From: Neurospora tetraspora
Taxonomy: Eukaryota > Ascomycota > Sordariomycetes > Sordariales > Sordariaceae
Direction: 5' to 3'
Length of the DNA stretch: 64,000 nt
NCBI RefSeq assembly: GCF_033439725.1
Contig: NW_026944383.1
Location: forward strand, 2,976,001 to 3,040,000
Part shown: one piece after another, positions 42,755 through 55,149 of the stretch
How the letters are laid out: the number at the start of each line of letters is the position of its first letter
Position numbering within the stretch: the stretch's first letter is position 1
Program-made: the position numbers and the translations under genes
The notes under the pieces: model-generated
What the model saw: the letters and a program-made list of their open reading frames with translations, nothing else
Database searches by the model: none
What the model was told of the DNA's origin: nothing

Positions 42755-45420
42755 ATGGGTACCGCCTTCGAGCATACCCCCCTCATCACCACGGTGGATG
42801 TGGAGGCTGCTCCTCGGCGTCGGTATTCTCACCATGTCTCCCGCCGATTCTTCACCATTTCTCTCTCATCCATCCTTTTTTGGTTCTCCCTGTTCTTCGT
42901 CGCCTCCTTCACTTTTCTTCCCCGCCCTTCGTCTTGGCCCGGCTGTGGTCATGGTCGAAGCAAAATAGACTACGAGCAGTTGCGCCAGCTACTTCTTGAC
43001 ACTCCCAGTAGCGAAAAGGCCGAGGAGTGGCAAAGATACTACACTGCCGGGCCCCATCTTGCTGGCAAGAACTACTCTCAGGTACCTTGGTCTTCCTCTC
43101 GAGAGTCTCAGGTCATATTCTAACCCGCCTTTTAGGCACTCTGGACAAAGGAAAAGTGGGAAGAATTCGGTGTTCAGTCACACATTGTCGACTATGAGGT
43201 TTATATCAACTACCCAGTCGACCATCGACTGGCACTCCTGAAGAAGGAGGACAAGGACAACTGGAAGGTATCATTTGAAGCCACTCTTGAAGAGGACATC
43301 CTCGACGAGGATCCGAGCACAAGCTTGCCCGACAGAGTCCCCGTCTTCCACGGTTATTCTGCCTCTGGCAACATCACCGCGCCCGTGGTGTATGTCAACT
43401 GTGGCACGTACCAGGATTTTGACGACCTGCTCAAGGCCAACGTCAGCCTTGCCGGGAAGATCGCCATTGCTCGTTATGGCCTCATCTTCCGTGGGCTCAA
43501 GGTCAAGAAGGCGCAGGAGTTGGGAATGATCGGCGTTATTCTTTACAGTGATCCCGGTGAAGATGGTGAAATGACTGAAGAGAACGGCTACGCTCCTTAC
43601 CCCGAAGGACCAGCTCGCCAACCTAGCAGTGTCCAGCGTGGAAGTACACAGTTCCTCAGTGTTGCTCCAGGCGACCCGTAAGTCATTGTGTTTTCAGCAG
43701 TTGCATATAAGAAGGCTAACTTGAATGACAGGACAACTCCGGGCTATCCTTCCAAACCTGGTGTGCCTCGTGGGCCGGTTGATGGAGCTATTCCCAGCAT
43801 TCCCTCGATTCCCATCTCCTACGCCGAAGCTCTTCCTATTCTCAAGGCCCTCAATGGCCATGGTCCCAAGGCTACGGATTTCAACAAGTGGTGGACTTAC
43901 CGGACTGGTCTGGGCTACAAGGGTGTGGATTACAACATCGGACCGACGCCGGACGACGTTGTCGTGAACCTCTACAACGAGCAGGAATACGTTACTACTC
44001 CTCTGTGGAACGTTATTGGTATCATTAACGGTACCATTCCGGATGAGGTGATTGGTGAGTAAATATTCCCCTGGACTTGGTGGGAGATGTACCTTTGATA
44101 AGCCCGGTACTGATTTGTAGCATAGTTGTCGGCAACCACCGCGATGCTTGGATTGCGGGTGGTGCTGGTGATCCGAATAGCGGATCTGCTGTTCTCAATG
44201 AGGTCATCCGCTCCTTCGGAGAAGCTTTGCGTCTTGGCTGGAAGCCCTTGCGTACCATCGTCTTTGCCAGCTGGGATGGTGAAGAATACGGTCTTGTCGG
44301 ATCAACCGAATGGGTCGAGGAGTATCTCCCTTGGTTGAGCCAAGCCAACGTTGCCTACCTGAACGTCGACGTCGGCGTCCGGGGCAAGGTCTTCTCAGCC
44401 TCTGCCGCTCCTCTCCTCAACAGCATCATCTACGCCGCCACCGGAGCCGTCGAGTCCCCCGACCACCCGGGCCACTCCATCCTCGAGAAGAACTGGGACA
44501 AGAAGATCAGCACCATGGGAAGCGGCAGCGACTTCACCGCCTTCCAGGACTTCGCCGGTATTCCCTCCCTGGACGTCGGTTTCAACGCCGCCAAAGACGC
44601 CCCGGTGTACCACTACCACAGCAACTACGACAGCTTCTACTGGATGAAGAAGTACGGCGACCCCGGCTTCGTCTACCACAGGACCATGGCCCAGATCTTC
44701 GGCCTCCTCATCGCCGAGCTCGTCGACCTCCCTGTCCTCGCCTTCAGCGCCGAGAGCTACGCCACAGCGCTGGACAACTACGTCACCCAGGTAGAGGACA
44801 AGCTCGACGCTGCGCTCCATCCCAAGGACAAGGAGATTGACATCTCTACCCTCACCGAGCAAGACATTTCCGAGATGCGCGGTAACCACTACAACACCAC
44901 CACCACCAATGCTGTTACATCTTCAACCTCCAAAGCCGCCCTAGCCTTCCGCGACTCTCTCAAACGTCTCCACGACGCAGTCGGCAAGCTGACGGAAAAG
45001 GCAGCCCGCCTAGACGCCGAGGCAGAGGACCTCACGAGCCAGGCGCGCGAGCACATCCCGTGGTATCACTGGCACCAGAAGGTCAAGCTGTGGTATCAGA
45101 TCCGCAAGGTCAATACCAAGTACAAGTACATGGAGAGGAACTTTTTGTTTAGCGAGGGTTTGGATGGGAGGCCGTGGTTCAAGCATGTGGTGTTTGCGCC
45201 GGGGTTGTGGACTGGGTATTCTGGAGGTATGTTTCTCTTTGCTCCCTTTTGGGTGATGATGTTGATGATATGTGATGATGATGATGATGCTGACTGATTT
45301 GATTGTATAGCGGTGTTCCCTGGTCTTGTGGAAAGCATTGATGCGAGGGATTGGATTAATGCTGAGAGATGGGTGGATATTATTGAGGCTTGCATTGGAA
45401 ACGCAGCGAGGAAGTTGTGA
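42755..45420 (+). CDS. Glutamate carboxypeptidase II-like M28 metallopeptidase
   Basis: Five exons: 42755-43081, 43136-43677, 43732-44054, 44126-45226 and 45311-45420, giving 800 aa ending in TGA. Introns are 54, 54, 71 and 84 nt. It is a type II membrane protein: basic cytosolic tail with RRRYSHHVSRR, then a transmembrane helix at residues about 32-55 (FTISLSSILFWFSLFFVASF). A protease-associated domain follows (AGKIAIARYGLIFRGLKVKK). The di-zinc peptidase domain contains VVGNHRDAWIAGGAGDPNSG (His402, Asp413) and SWDGEEYGLVGS (Glu450 base, Glu451 ligand). YLNVDVG and the final His ligand in VYHYHSNYDSFYW complete the site. The C-terminal part is the transferrin-receptor-type dimerisation domain. 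All ligands are present, so it should be active. In fungi these enzymes are thought vacuolar or secretory-pathway; the location is inferred. Confidence 0.93.
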
Positions 45421-45913
45421 GATGGTGGTTGGAGAGAAGAAGGCAAGTAAGTGGAAGTTGGATAGCTCCAGGCTTGATGCATGTGAGCGTCATGTCCATT
45501 GAACATTTAGCGAACACTTCACTTTTACACATCTAGGTATTGAAATGAGAGCCACCCGTTCTAAAAGAATTTTACTCTCATTTACAATATATCAGGTCTC
45601 TGAGGCCAACCCATGAGTTCCGCGATTTCTTCAACTAAACATCGGAAATATTCGCCAACTATGAGTTACTCAGCAAGCACACTGAGAGTTTATCCCCGTT
45701 ATTATCGCTGTCGTTATATATCCAACTTGCCGACCACCCACAACCCAAAAAAAGACAAGAGAACTTCCCCTGAAGTGAAGAAAAAACCCCCGCCATCAAA
45801 CCCTATCAACGCTTTATTCCAATCCAAACACAGCGTTCCCCCCGAATTTCCTTCCTTTCCCTTCCCCGAAAAGCCACATCCGCCGTCATCGCCTATCCTC
45901 GTCTACGAGCTAT
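45421..45913. other. Intergenic between convergent genes
   Basis: 3' flanks of the M28 peptidase and the MARVEL-type gene. No gene seen. Confidence 0.5.
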
Positions 45914-47336
45914 TCACTGCAACTCCGCCGGCACCTGCCCCCGATACGTCGGCACAGGCGGCGTCGGAACAACAGGCGACACAGCCTGCGGCTGTTGAAA
46001 CTGCGTATAATTTGTTCCTCCCGTGGTCTGCGGTGATATCGGTGAGTGAAGAACCGATCCCTGCCCTTGAGGTGGCTGATACGCTTGGTACTGTCTCTGT
46101 TGCTGTTGGTGCTGTTGGTGCTGTTGCTGGGGGTACGGCTGTTGCGGGACGTACGGTTGCTGTTGCGGACTGCTAGATACCGGGGTGTAAGCCGGCGCTG
46201 GGCTTGGGACTGGCGACTGCTGGTTCTGGCTGTGATGAGGGACGGGAATCGGTGTTGAGTCGATTTCTTGGTGGTGGTGGTAGGGGAGTTTCTCGTTGAC
46301 GTTGGGGATGGCGGCGGCGGCGGCGGCGGGAGTGACAGCGGGGACGGGAGAAGAAAAGAGGACAGTGTTACTGTTGCCGCTGCCACTGGATGGCGAGGAT
46401 TTGACGGGTTTGCTGTGTAACCCGGCGGCGCGGTGGCGGTGGAGGAAGACGGAGTGGATGATGAGGGAGATGAGGTGGAGGATGCTGTGTTTGGTTTTAT
46501 CTGTTAGCGGGAAGAGTTTGTGACGAACGGGGTGGTGGTGTGATTTGTCAGGAATGGGAAAGGAAGAACAACGGAGGTGAAGAACGGATACAACGAGAAA
46601 ACTCACAACTCAACCCCCCCCAAAGCAGCAGCAGCAATAACACAAATAGGCGCCACCAACGTCGCCACAACCTCGTCCTCATATCCACGACCACTGATCG
46701 CACTCCTCCCATTCAGTGCCTTCTTCCCTCCAGCAAAAGCAGCAGCCAAAACCCCATAGTCATAAGAGTCATATGAGTCTTCAGGGGTGAAATCGTCATA
46801 ATAAGGATCAACAGTCGGAATCGATTCTGAACTAGACGTCCAAAGCGTGAAGAACCAAATGATCTCCGAAGCCAGCAGCGCGAAGGAGGCGAGCCATAGC
46901 ACCAAAACAAAAATGTCGAGGGCGAGGACGGCCCAGTAATTGTAGGCTTTTGGGCCGGGGGTGCTGAAGCGGCAGACGAGGTGGTAGGTTGATGATAGGA
47001 GGGTTATAATGGCCTGTTTTTATTCCACGAAAGGGAGGGGGATGGATGGGTTAGTGGTGAGTTGAGATAAGGGTGGAAAGGGGGAGGACTTTTGGATGGT
47101 TTAGACGTGGGTATGGGTATGGGGATGGATGAACAAGTTGAGGAGGAAAGACGTACAACTGCGAGGATAAAGACGTCCCCATCAAAGGCGAAGATGTGAA
47201 CACCGTAAGCAGAGAGACCGGCGATGAGAATGGCGATGATCAGTTGGACGATGCGGATGGCGATGAAACCTTTGGGGTAGAGAGGGATGTGCTCTCGTCC
47301 GGGAGCGCGGTCGGAGGAGTATTTGGAGTATGCCAT
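45914..47336 (-). CDS. MARVEL-type four-helix membrane protein
   Basis: Three exons on the minus strand, 47157-47336, 46607-47013 and 45914-46484, give 385 aa ending in TGA. Introns are 143 and 122 nt with GTACGT and GTGAGT donors. The fold is four transmembrane helices: about residues 24-46 (FIAIRIVQLIIAILIAGLSA), 54-72, 85-112 (YWAVLALDIFVLVLWLASFA) and 172-208 (LVAPICVIAAAALGGVEF, with the second intron inside this helix). The position and length fit MARVEL proteins of filamentous fungi, which sit in the plasma membrane or in vesicles. The cytosolic tail from residue 210 on is Pro/Gln/Ser-rich with a QQQ/HQQ cluster, probably disordered. Function is not known. Confidence 0.83.
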
Positions 47337-48613
47337 CGTTGTTGTTGGGTGGGCTTTCGGGGGTGACTTGTTAAGCCTGTTGGTATTGTTCGTATTGTTG
47401 ATGATGGCGAAGTCGGAACTACCAGAAAGACACGAGATAGATGATGCCCGTCAATAGCTTCTAGTGATGACGATGGAGGTGAGGATGCTCAACAGTCTAC
47501 AAAACTACCGTCCTGATGCCCCAAAGAAAAGAAAAAAAGAAGAAAAAAGCATCCGAAACCCCAAGACAGAGAAACACCCAGACTTGAAGGTAATCACCCC
47601 CTTTTCAAATCACCGCCCAAGCCTCTCCTCCACCTTTTCTGGCTCTACCCTACTTACTCAGCTCCTCGATATCCTTCCTGCTGTATCCAACATGATATAA
47701 TACATGTCTACCGCTCCGATATATGTGGCATTTCCGCTTCCGGGCACATCCATGCCAGAACAAGAGGATGAACCAAAGTCTGCCTTACGAGACAAAATAG
47801 TACCCAGAAGAGGACAGGCAGATCTCGAGAAAAAGGAATTTTGTGTACACCAACAGCTAGACAGACAGCCAGTTGATTCGCCGCCCAAAGAGAGTGTGGG
47901 TGTGTAAGTCCCGTCACGTCCGATTAAGCATTGCAGTGGTGCGGCTGAAGATGGAGAGCCGGCCCCAAGGGTCCCGAAGATGTCCAGCTGCGGGATGGTT
48001 TCAACGGCGGACCAATATGAGTGAGAAAAAGAAGAAGTCCGGCGGGTAGCTGCAGGGAGTATTCAGGGGAACAGGGGTAATAAATCAGGTATATATCGCG
48101 AAAATGATGCACTCTTTGTATATGCCGGGGTGGTCGATAAGTAGAGTGAGTGATATGTCGAGTAGAGTTGTTCTGGATAGCTGAACAAACTTCGGGTCTT
48201 CCTTGTCTGTTAACTTTCTCGTTCGCTGTCAGTTTAGCTTGGGAGCATACCTCTGCACACCATACCTTTCACCTCCCGTGTGTACCTACTCCCAGTACCA
48301 TACTCACTTGAGTGACTCGTCTCTGTTGGTCTCGTGTAACTGTGGCTGTGGAAGCAAAACTCCCGGTATGCGCTTCACCAAACCGCCCACGACCCAGCAA
48401 CTATACATGCCAATTTCCGCATTTAGCATCCGCCCATTACCTATTTGTACATGATGGGAGACACTTCATGTTCCTAAATGCCACGAGAGACACGCAGACA
48501 ATGTCCTGGTCCTGACCACGAGCATGAGCCTGAGCATGAGCCTGAGCCCAGCCCCCTCCCCTTCCCGTCCACTGCTCTCAGTCGTCTTCTCCTCTGCCAG
48601 TAGCAGTTAGCAA
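47337..48613. other. Intergenic upstream of the MARVEL-type gene
   Basis: Promoter of the minus-strand MARVEL-type gene and 3' flank of the zinc-cluster gene. No gene recognised. A CATGAGCCTGAG-like short repeat occurs at 48522-48548. Confidence 0.5.
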
Positions 48614-51011
48614 TTAACAAACCCCGCCCACATCATGAAACCCAACCAAGCCCAAATACTCCTCCGCCAACCTCCACCTACTCGACAATCTACTCAAACA
48701 CCTCCCCACATCTTCCGCCGCCTGCATCACTCCCAAACCTCCTCCTGTACATCCATCCCCCGGGGATCCGTCCTCCCCTGACCCACCAGTCCCACCATTA
48801 TCACCCCCCTCCTTCCACAACCACCTCAACGTCGCCAACCCGTTATACATCTCATCCAAACAAAGCGGACTAACCTTCGCCAAACCCTGCGGCAACATGA
48901 CCGCATCCAACAACTCCATGCACAGCTCGCGGACGGCACCACTCGAAAGCGAGCGCAAGCCCGCCACGGACCGCACCTGCAGGGCATGCTGGTTGGCTGT
49001 CTTGGGTTGTAAGTTTTCGAATCCCCGGGCGCCGGACCCGTCGAGAAGGTTTTCCGGACAGCAGTGGATGTCGTAGAGGAGGAAGAGGGCGGAGTGGGTA
49101 AGACTTAGAGGGGGCAGGGAGAGGGGGTTTAGAGGTTGGGGTTGGGGAGATATTAGGGAAGAAGAGAAATCGAAAGGGGAGGTGAGGAGGGAGGGGGAGG
49201 AAGGGTTGTGGTAAGGGGGGTTGAGAGGAACGGAGTTGGAGGTTAGGAAGTGCCAGTTCGGCGGGGGTGGGGATGTTGATGAGGTTGATGATGTTGATGT
49301 GTTGTTGGACTGGGTGCGTGTTAAGCTGCCGAGGCTGGGGAGGAGTTCTTGTTGGATTAAAGTGCTGAAGGAGGTGAGGGTGTTGATGAGGTCGTCGACT
49401 TCGTTGATGTCGAAGGGGTCGGTGTCGCCTCCTAATTGCTGGTTGCGTAGGGTGGTTCGGATGTGGGTTATGGTTCTGCTGACGAGCATGGATGATTGGA
49501 CTAGGCGAGCGAATCGACCTTGTGGCTGCTCGAGAGGGGTGGTGATTCCTGCGCTGAGGGCGCGGCCTGGGTCTCCGTTGTCCTGTGTCAGGTAAATAAA
49601 AAGCGTTAGTTAGGCATTGGATGAAGAATAGATAGAAAATGAAAGTACTTGCCCAAGCGTCATCGTCCACAGGCAAAAGGTAGTGCTTCTCCGGCTCTGG
49701 CATCACAAACCGCTTCTTGTTTCCAAGACAGATCACCCTATCCAGGATGTAAATAGCCCACCAGACCCTTCTCCTTTCCTCAGACTCGGTCCAAGTCGTC
49801 TATCCCTAAATCAAAAAGGGCAGGTGTTATCCCGCCCCATCATAAAAAGTCAGCAAAACACTTGTAAAGTGTAATTCCACGACAGAACAGATAGATTCCC
49901 TCAAACAAAACAAGATAAGAAAAAAAAGAAAGACTAACCACAGCCCCCAAAACCGCCCAACTCTCCTTAAACCCCGGCAACCCACACATCTCCGCATACC
50001 TTGCACAGCCCGCCACACTCATCCACGCCGCCGGATATATCCCCTGCCCATATTCATACAACGCAACCAACACCATCCCCTGCAAACACAACAAACTCAC
50101 ACACCCTCCACTCTCCAACAACGCCAACAACCCCTTAGCCGCCGTATACAGCGGGTTATCCGCACTTTCCATCCCCTCCCGCGGCAGCGTAACGATGAGC
50201 TTCATCCCCAAGAACAACATGGCCAAGTCCGGCCCCGCTTCCCATAGAGTATGCCCCAGCGTCATGCGCTTCTTGGAGATGAAGGGGAACCAGCGATGCA
50301 CGGTGTCGAAGTATTCGGCTGCGCAGTCTTGGACGGTGTTGCCGCGGCTGAGGATGTCGTAGACGTCGCGCGGGACGGCGACGGGTGGAGCGGGGATGGA
50401 GAGTTGGGCCCATTTGAAGACGTCGGTGTCGAGGAGGAGGGCGGAGGGGAAGCGGTTGGCGGAGCCGCCGGCTGGGAGCCAGAGGGGGCCGCGGGAGTTG
50501 ATGACGGGTGGTGTTATCTGGTGTTGCTGGGTGTTGACATTGTTGTTGTTGGTCTCTGGGGTGAAGATGTTGTTGTTGGGGGATGATGAGCTCGTGGTGG
50601 TGGTTTCCTTGCCAGCTAAGGCGAGTCGATTCTCGAGCTCGGCGAGACGGGCTTGTAATGCGGCTACATCACTTGCGGTGGGTGCGGATGGTGAGTCGCT
50701 GTAGTCGCATTGACGGTTCATCCTGGCACAAAGGCCACATGTTGGGACCGATTTGTCGCATTTCCTCCTTTGAATGAAGTCAGTAAGTGAATTGTGGCTG
50801 TGTGAGTGGTCCGATGCAGGGAAAAAGCTTAAAAATTCAGAGACGATGAATGGTATGAATGGTGATATCTTCGAAATCGGGCTTGTGTGATGGTGGATGA
50901 GGGCAAGTATCATTCGTACTTTTGCTTACGACAGTTGATGCACGCTTGGCTGGCTTTGGGCACTTGTAAGCTTACCAGTCCGTCTTCCCGCGGCTGTAGA
51001 TTTAAAGCCAT
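48614..51011 (-). CDS. Zn2Cys6 (C6 zinc cluster) transcription factor
   Basis: Four exons on the minus strand: 50920-51011, 49939-50767, 49653-49799 and 48614-49582, giving 678 aa ending in TAA. The zinc cluster is split by intron 1 (152 nt). Joining at donor GTACGA restores a perfect C-x2-C-x6-C-x6-C-x2-C-x6-C at Cys 24, 27, 34, 41, 44 and 51 (CINCRKQKRKCDKSVPTC). A short coiled coil follows (LQARLAELENRLAL). The middle homology domain includes AEYFDTVHRWFPFISKKRM and, across intron 2, TWTESEERRRVWWAIYILDR. Intron 3 (49583-49652) has a GCAAGT donor, a GC-AG intron; using it gives the continuous VDDDAWDNGDPGRAL. The protein is nuclear and binds CGG-type half-sites by family knowledge. The targets are unknown, and no metabolic cluster lies beside it. 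Confidence 0.9.
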
Positions 51012-52418
51012 GATGGACCTGAGCAAGTCCTTGGGATAAACTTAAGGAAGCAATGATCAGTAATTGTAAAAGTGAATGTAAGAGATTTGCATCTTTGCAG
51101 CAAGTTGATAAGACAAGCCTCAAATAAAAGAGTGCTAAAGCATGTCTCGCCTGTGTATGAGATGTCTATAGTAGTGATCCATCTATCAGAACCGTCAGGG
51201 GTCAGGGACGTTCCCACACTCAAGCGCCTTGACAGTTGCCAAGACTTCCCGAGAATTGAGCTGACGACAACTTTTTGGCAAACGGACCTTTGAAACGAAA
51301 AGGACAAGTCTTCATTTGCCCATACCTCCACCAAATGAGGAGATAAAAGAAAAATAATTGTGGATTCAACATCAGCGTGCTTGAAACTATCAAGAGAGCA
51401 CCCTTTTTCATGATATAATTGAGTTTCTTGATATTCGTCTTTCGTTTCGATAGTCTGTTTGTCAAAAAGTTGTGGTCAGCTCAATTCTCGGGAAGTCTTG
51501 GCAACTGTCAAGGCGCTTCAGTGTGGGAACGGTAAGTCTATAGCGAGTCAGGGATGACATGCTGACTAAGAACTCTATGCAAAGTTCGACAAGACAAGGG
51601 AGGGGTGGGGACATGAACCCACCCGACAACATATTCGTCTAGGGAGCGGGTATGGTGTGATCAAATTAGGCATCCATTTGGGGGTCCAGAGCATGCACGA
51701 AATACGTTCCACAAACGATGGTATAAGACACTGGTATTATGCCGTTGACGGGCTGGTCATCTACTTAAACGAGAATACGGACAGTAGTAGTAATGCCCCG
51801 AGATATTTACTTTCCATACGGGCGCAAAGACCATTTCCTCCAGACTGATGTATGTTCATCAAGACACATACACTTTGTTTAGGATCCAATGACCATGGAC
51901 GGCGTCAATCTCACTCGATGCAATTTTACAGGCATCACGTTAGAGCTATGGCGCAAACCCGCGGCGATGTCGTAACCGTTACTGAACCAAATGTTTCGTG
52001 AGAACTTTCGTGTTCGACATGTCAAACATCTGTCTAACCGATCAGTCAGCGAAGTTCTCAACAGGGGTCTGAATACAAAAAGGTCCATGACTGATGCTTG
52101 AGCTTCAGAGAGAAGATTGTAACTCGACATGTTCCAGCTATCAAGACACTGCAGACCTTTTGAGGGGTCACAGCATCTCTGCCCGGATTTCCGACTAAGG
52201 ATGACGATACGATATGGTTTTTCATCATGTGAAAGCATGCTGATGGGGGCAGTTATGATAGAGGAGGAACTTACTGTATCATTGACCAAGTCCCACGTAT
52301 GAGCACGCAGGGACACCTAACTAGTTGCCCTGGTGGCCTGTCGTAGACTGCGTTGTGTGAGTTACCCCGCCAGCGCATGCTGTATCAAGAGAGTGCTGAA
52401 GCTATTCCATCTAGCTCT
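51012..52418. other. Intergenic upstream of the zinc-cluster gene
   Basis: Holds the promoter of the C6 regulator, a foldback element (51209-51531), and otherwise unique DNA with no supported gene. Confidence 0.5.
51209..51531. mobile_element. MITE-like foldback element with about 90-bp inverted repeats
   Basis: Left arm 51209-51301 and right arm 51439-51531 are reverse complements over about 93 bp. There are only four single differences in the first 76 bases, and similarity then fades. The ends are CGTTCCCACAC...GTGTGGGAACG. The A/T-rich centre of about 137 bp has no coding capacity. This is the build of a non-autonomous DNA transposon. The 8-mer GTCAGGGA occurs directly left of the element (51201-51208) and again at 51547-51554, but the right copy is 15 bp beyond the arm, so it is only a possible target duplication. 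It lies about 200 bp upstream of the C6 transcription factor start. Confidence 0.75.
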
Positions 52419-53212
52419 TCAATCATCATACGAAATCCGACGTCTCTGCATCGCTCTCTCATCGGAAGGCTGACCATGTTCTTCCTCTCCATAGTCCAAA
52501 GAAGCAAGTCCCTTGTCGACAACATCCCACGTTCGCTTGCGCAAATCGATCTGCTCACCTCCGTCAGGCCTGTTGTTGTTGTTGTTCTTCTTGCCTCCGC
52601 GACGCTTGTTCTTGCTCTTGTTGTTGGTGCTCTTCTTTTTCTTCTGCTGCTGCTGCTGTTGCTGCTGCGAAGGTCCCGCCCCCGCCACCGCTTCTCTTGG
52701 AGAAGAATCGACCTCGCCCTCCGAGAGCTGCTCCCCTATAGCACCCTCGATAACAACGACGCCGTCCGCCGCGGGATCCATGACCTTCTTGATCTTGGCA
52801 GACTCCCTCACACGACGCATGGCTTCGAGTTCCGAGTGCCGGAAGATGGCGATTTGCTCATCTGTCAGAGTCCGTTTGACGCCGTCGGGGTAATAGCCCA
52901 GGCCGTCATCGTCCTCGTCGTAACCTTCTTCGTACTCTTCGTAGTAATACTCCTCTTCGGCATTGCCGCTTTCCAGCCCCTCAGTTGCGGCGCTTGCAGC
53001 GACAACCGAGTCATCTGGACGAAGGAAGTGAGACTCGAAATGACCCGTAGACAGGTTGGAGAAGTGGGCTTCATGGAAAGCAAACATATCAGCCTGCAAG
53101 ATTGATGATGTAACGCGTTAATGTCTGATCATCACCGACAATAGGAATCATGAAAGAAAAGGAAACATACCTCGCTGATTTGAGGCACCTTGAAGGGCAA
53201 AAGCGCTGCCAT
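52419..53212 (-). CDS. DUF3807-family fungal protein
   Basis: Two exons on the minus strand, 53171-53212 and 52419-53093, with a 77-nt GTATGT...GCAG intron, give 238 aa ending in TGA. The first exon encodes MAALLPFKVPQISE and joins to ADMFAFHEAHFSNLSTGHF, the conserved start of this fungal family. An acidic Tyr/Glu-rich stretch (EEEYYYEEYEEGYDEDDDG) follows, then LTDEQIAIFRHSELEAMRR, a Gln8-Lys4 run encoded by a CAG/CAA tract near 52641-52668, and a basic Asn/Lys-rich segment with nuclear-localisation character (KSKNKRRGGKK). The conserved C-terminus is RTWDVVDKGLASLDYGEEE. The function of DUF3807 proteins is unknown; nuclear location is inferred from the basic segment. Confidence 0.8.
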
Positions 53213-53794
53213 TATTACAGGCGCAGGCCAAACGGCCTGTTTAGCTGCTTTGCCTTGGTGGTGCTTGTTCGGTGGAAATCAGAGCGAACGACGGAGGGAC
53301 AGGAAATGGGGAATGGAAATCAATTGGAAGCTCAAGCCAAGAAATGCTGGAGCTTCAGCTTTGCCGGCCGGCAAGTTGCAGACACGTCGTCACGTGCACC
53401 TTCAGAATGGCCGAGAAGCTATCAGCCACGTCGGTTTCAGCCACGCTGGTATCACCTCAGCCACGCCGGGGGCACCCTTGGCGGATGATGCCATCGCAAG
53501 TCTCTTTGTTTACTTGGATGTCGACTGCAATTGAAACCGAGCATCGTTTCAGAAAAGCAAGAATTTTCGCATGATCATCATATCGCTTTTGGTCTTTCAT
53601 ATCTGGCTGTTTTTCTGCCTTCTATTATCCTCTATCTATACACAGCAGGATGTGCGCCGCGTGTGCTCGTCAAGCATAAGTATCGTAGACCAAGCCAATC
53701 CCACATTGCCCAACTCAAGTGACGCCGCGCTATTCTAGCTAATCAAGATGGTGATATTATAATACGCAAGATGCATCAGAAAGTCCCAAGTCGC
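53213..53794. other. Intergenic
   Basis: Promoter of the DUF3807 gene and 3' flank of the cytochrome b5 reductase gene. A short imperfect repeat of CAGCCACG is visible around 53426-53466. No gene. Confidence 0.5.
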
Positions 53795-55149
53795 TTAGAA
53801 CTTGTACACCTGATCGGCAGAGTAGCCGAGCTCCTTGAGGATACCGGACAGCTCGCCCTGGTCCCTGGGGCTCTTCTTGTTGCCGGAGATGGAGGTCATC
53901 ATGCCAGGAGGGCCGCAGACGAAGACCTTGATATCCTCGTTCTTGGGCTCAGGAAGGACAGTCTTGAGGAGGTCCTTGTTGATGTAGCCCTTAGCACCGG
54001 TCCACTCTTTGGGAGGGTTGTCGAGGACGTAGAAAGCGCGGAAGCGCTGGGGGTAGTGGTTCTCGATGGTGGCGAGCTCGTGCTTGAGGAGAACGTCCTC
54101 CTCGCTGACGTTGCCGAAGACGAGAGTAACCTTGGTCTTGTCGTCGGGGTTGTTGAAGATGGCGCGGATGAGCTGGTACATGGGGGCGATACCGGTGCCG
54201 CCAGCAACGAGGGCGATGTGCTTGTGCTTGTTAGCCTCCCAGGGGTACTTGGGAAGAGGGCCCTTGATGTCGAGGCGCTGGCCGGGAGCCATATCATGGA
54301 GGTGGGTGCTCATGGGACCACCCTCGTACTTCTTGACCAGGAGGTCAATGTAGCCCTGGGCACCTGTTGCTCAGACGTTAGGTCAATGTATCATCGAAGG
54401 AACCAGTGAGTCAATGCGAAAATGCTTACTCTCGTCGCTGATGGGAGTGTAAGGCCTGAGGACAGCCTTCTCGGCATCGAGAGGCTTGAACTTGGTGAGG
54501 ATAGCGCTGGCAACGTGGAGGCCAGACACCATGTCATCCTCGGGAAGTCTGAAGCGCAGGCGCTTGGTGTTGTGGTTGACCAGCTCAACCTCGTCGAGCT
54601 TGAGGCTAACCCAGCCCTGGTCGCCGCCGACGAAGGCCTTCTTGATCTCGCCGGGGGTGAGCTTCTCGGTCACCTCCTTAACGCTGGCCTCAGCCTTCTT
54701 GGCGGCACCAGAGCCGGAGAAGAAGTAGGCGCCGGCGCCGGCAATACCAACAGCGGCGGCGCCGAGGAGGATGGTGCTGCTGCTGCCGCCCTTGGAGGGC
54801 TCGGTCGCATAGGAGCGGCGGGTCTGGAAAGACTGCGATAGGGATGAGTGTTAGTTTAGTGACTTCTAGAAAGGCTGCTGCTTGTCCTTGGGGTCAATGG
54901 CAAGCGTTGCGTGAAGCTGTCGCATATGCTTGCGCTGCACGCCTACCCCAATTCTGCTCGAGGCGCATTCTCGATGCCGTATGCGCCCGACCACCAGAAC
55001 TGCCCGTGACGGCAGGATTGTGTACCTCGACTCAGCAACACTTCCCGGAGCAAAAGCAAATTCGAAAGAAGAGAAGAGTGGTGGCTTACCCTCTTGATGG
55101 GGGCGACAGCCCGGAAGGCGGACCTGGTGCTAGCAACGAACAGACTCAT
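53795..55149 (-). CDS. mcr1: Mitochondrial NADH-cytochrome b5 reductase
   Basis: Three exons on the minus strand, 55090-55149, 54430-54832 and 53795-54363, give 343 aa ending in TAA. Introns are 257 and 66 nt, both with GTAAGC donors. It transfers electrons from NADH to cytochrome b5-type acceptors at the outer membrane and intermembrane space. The first 35 residues are a mitochondrial presequence rich in Arg/Ser ([20 protein letters not shown]). A membrane anchor follows at about 40-58 ([18 protein letters not shown]), the arrangement of yeast Mcr1. FAD-binding RPYTPIS is at 146-152. The NADH site has GGTGIAP at 209-215 and CGPPG at 304-308. LPKYPW is near 191-196. The C-terminal [11 protein letters not shown] is the usual end. 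Fully intact. Confidence 0.95.

Noticed and set aside
51600-51660. Possible tRNA T-arm around ACATGAACCCACC
   Set aside because: Does not match the GGTTCRA consensus on either strand and no cloverleaf forms.
48614-55149. A secondary-metabolite cluster around the C6 regulator
   Set aside because: Neighbours are a MARVEL protein, a DUF3807 protein and cytochrome b5 reductase. No synthase, oxygenase or tailoring enzyme is present.
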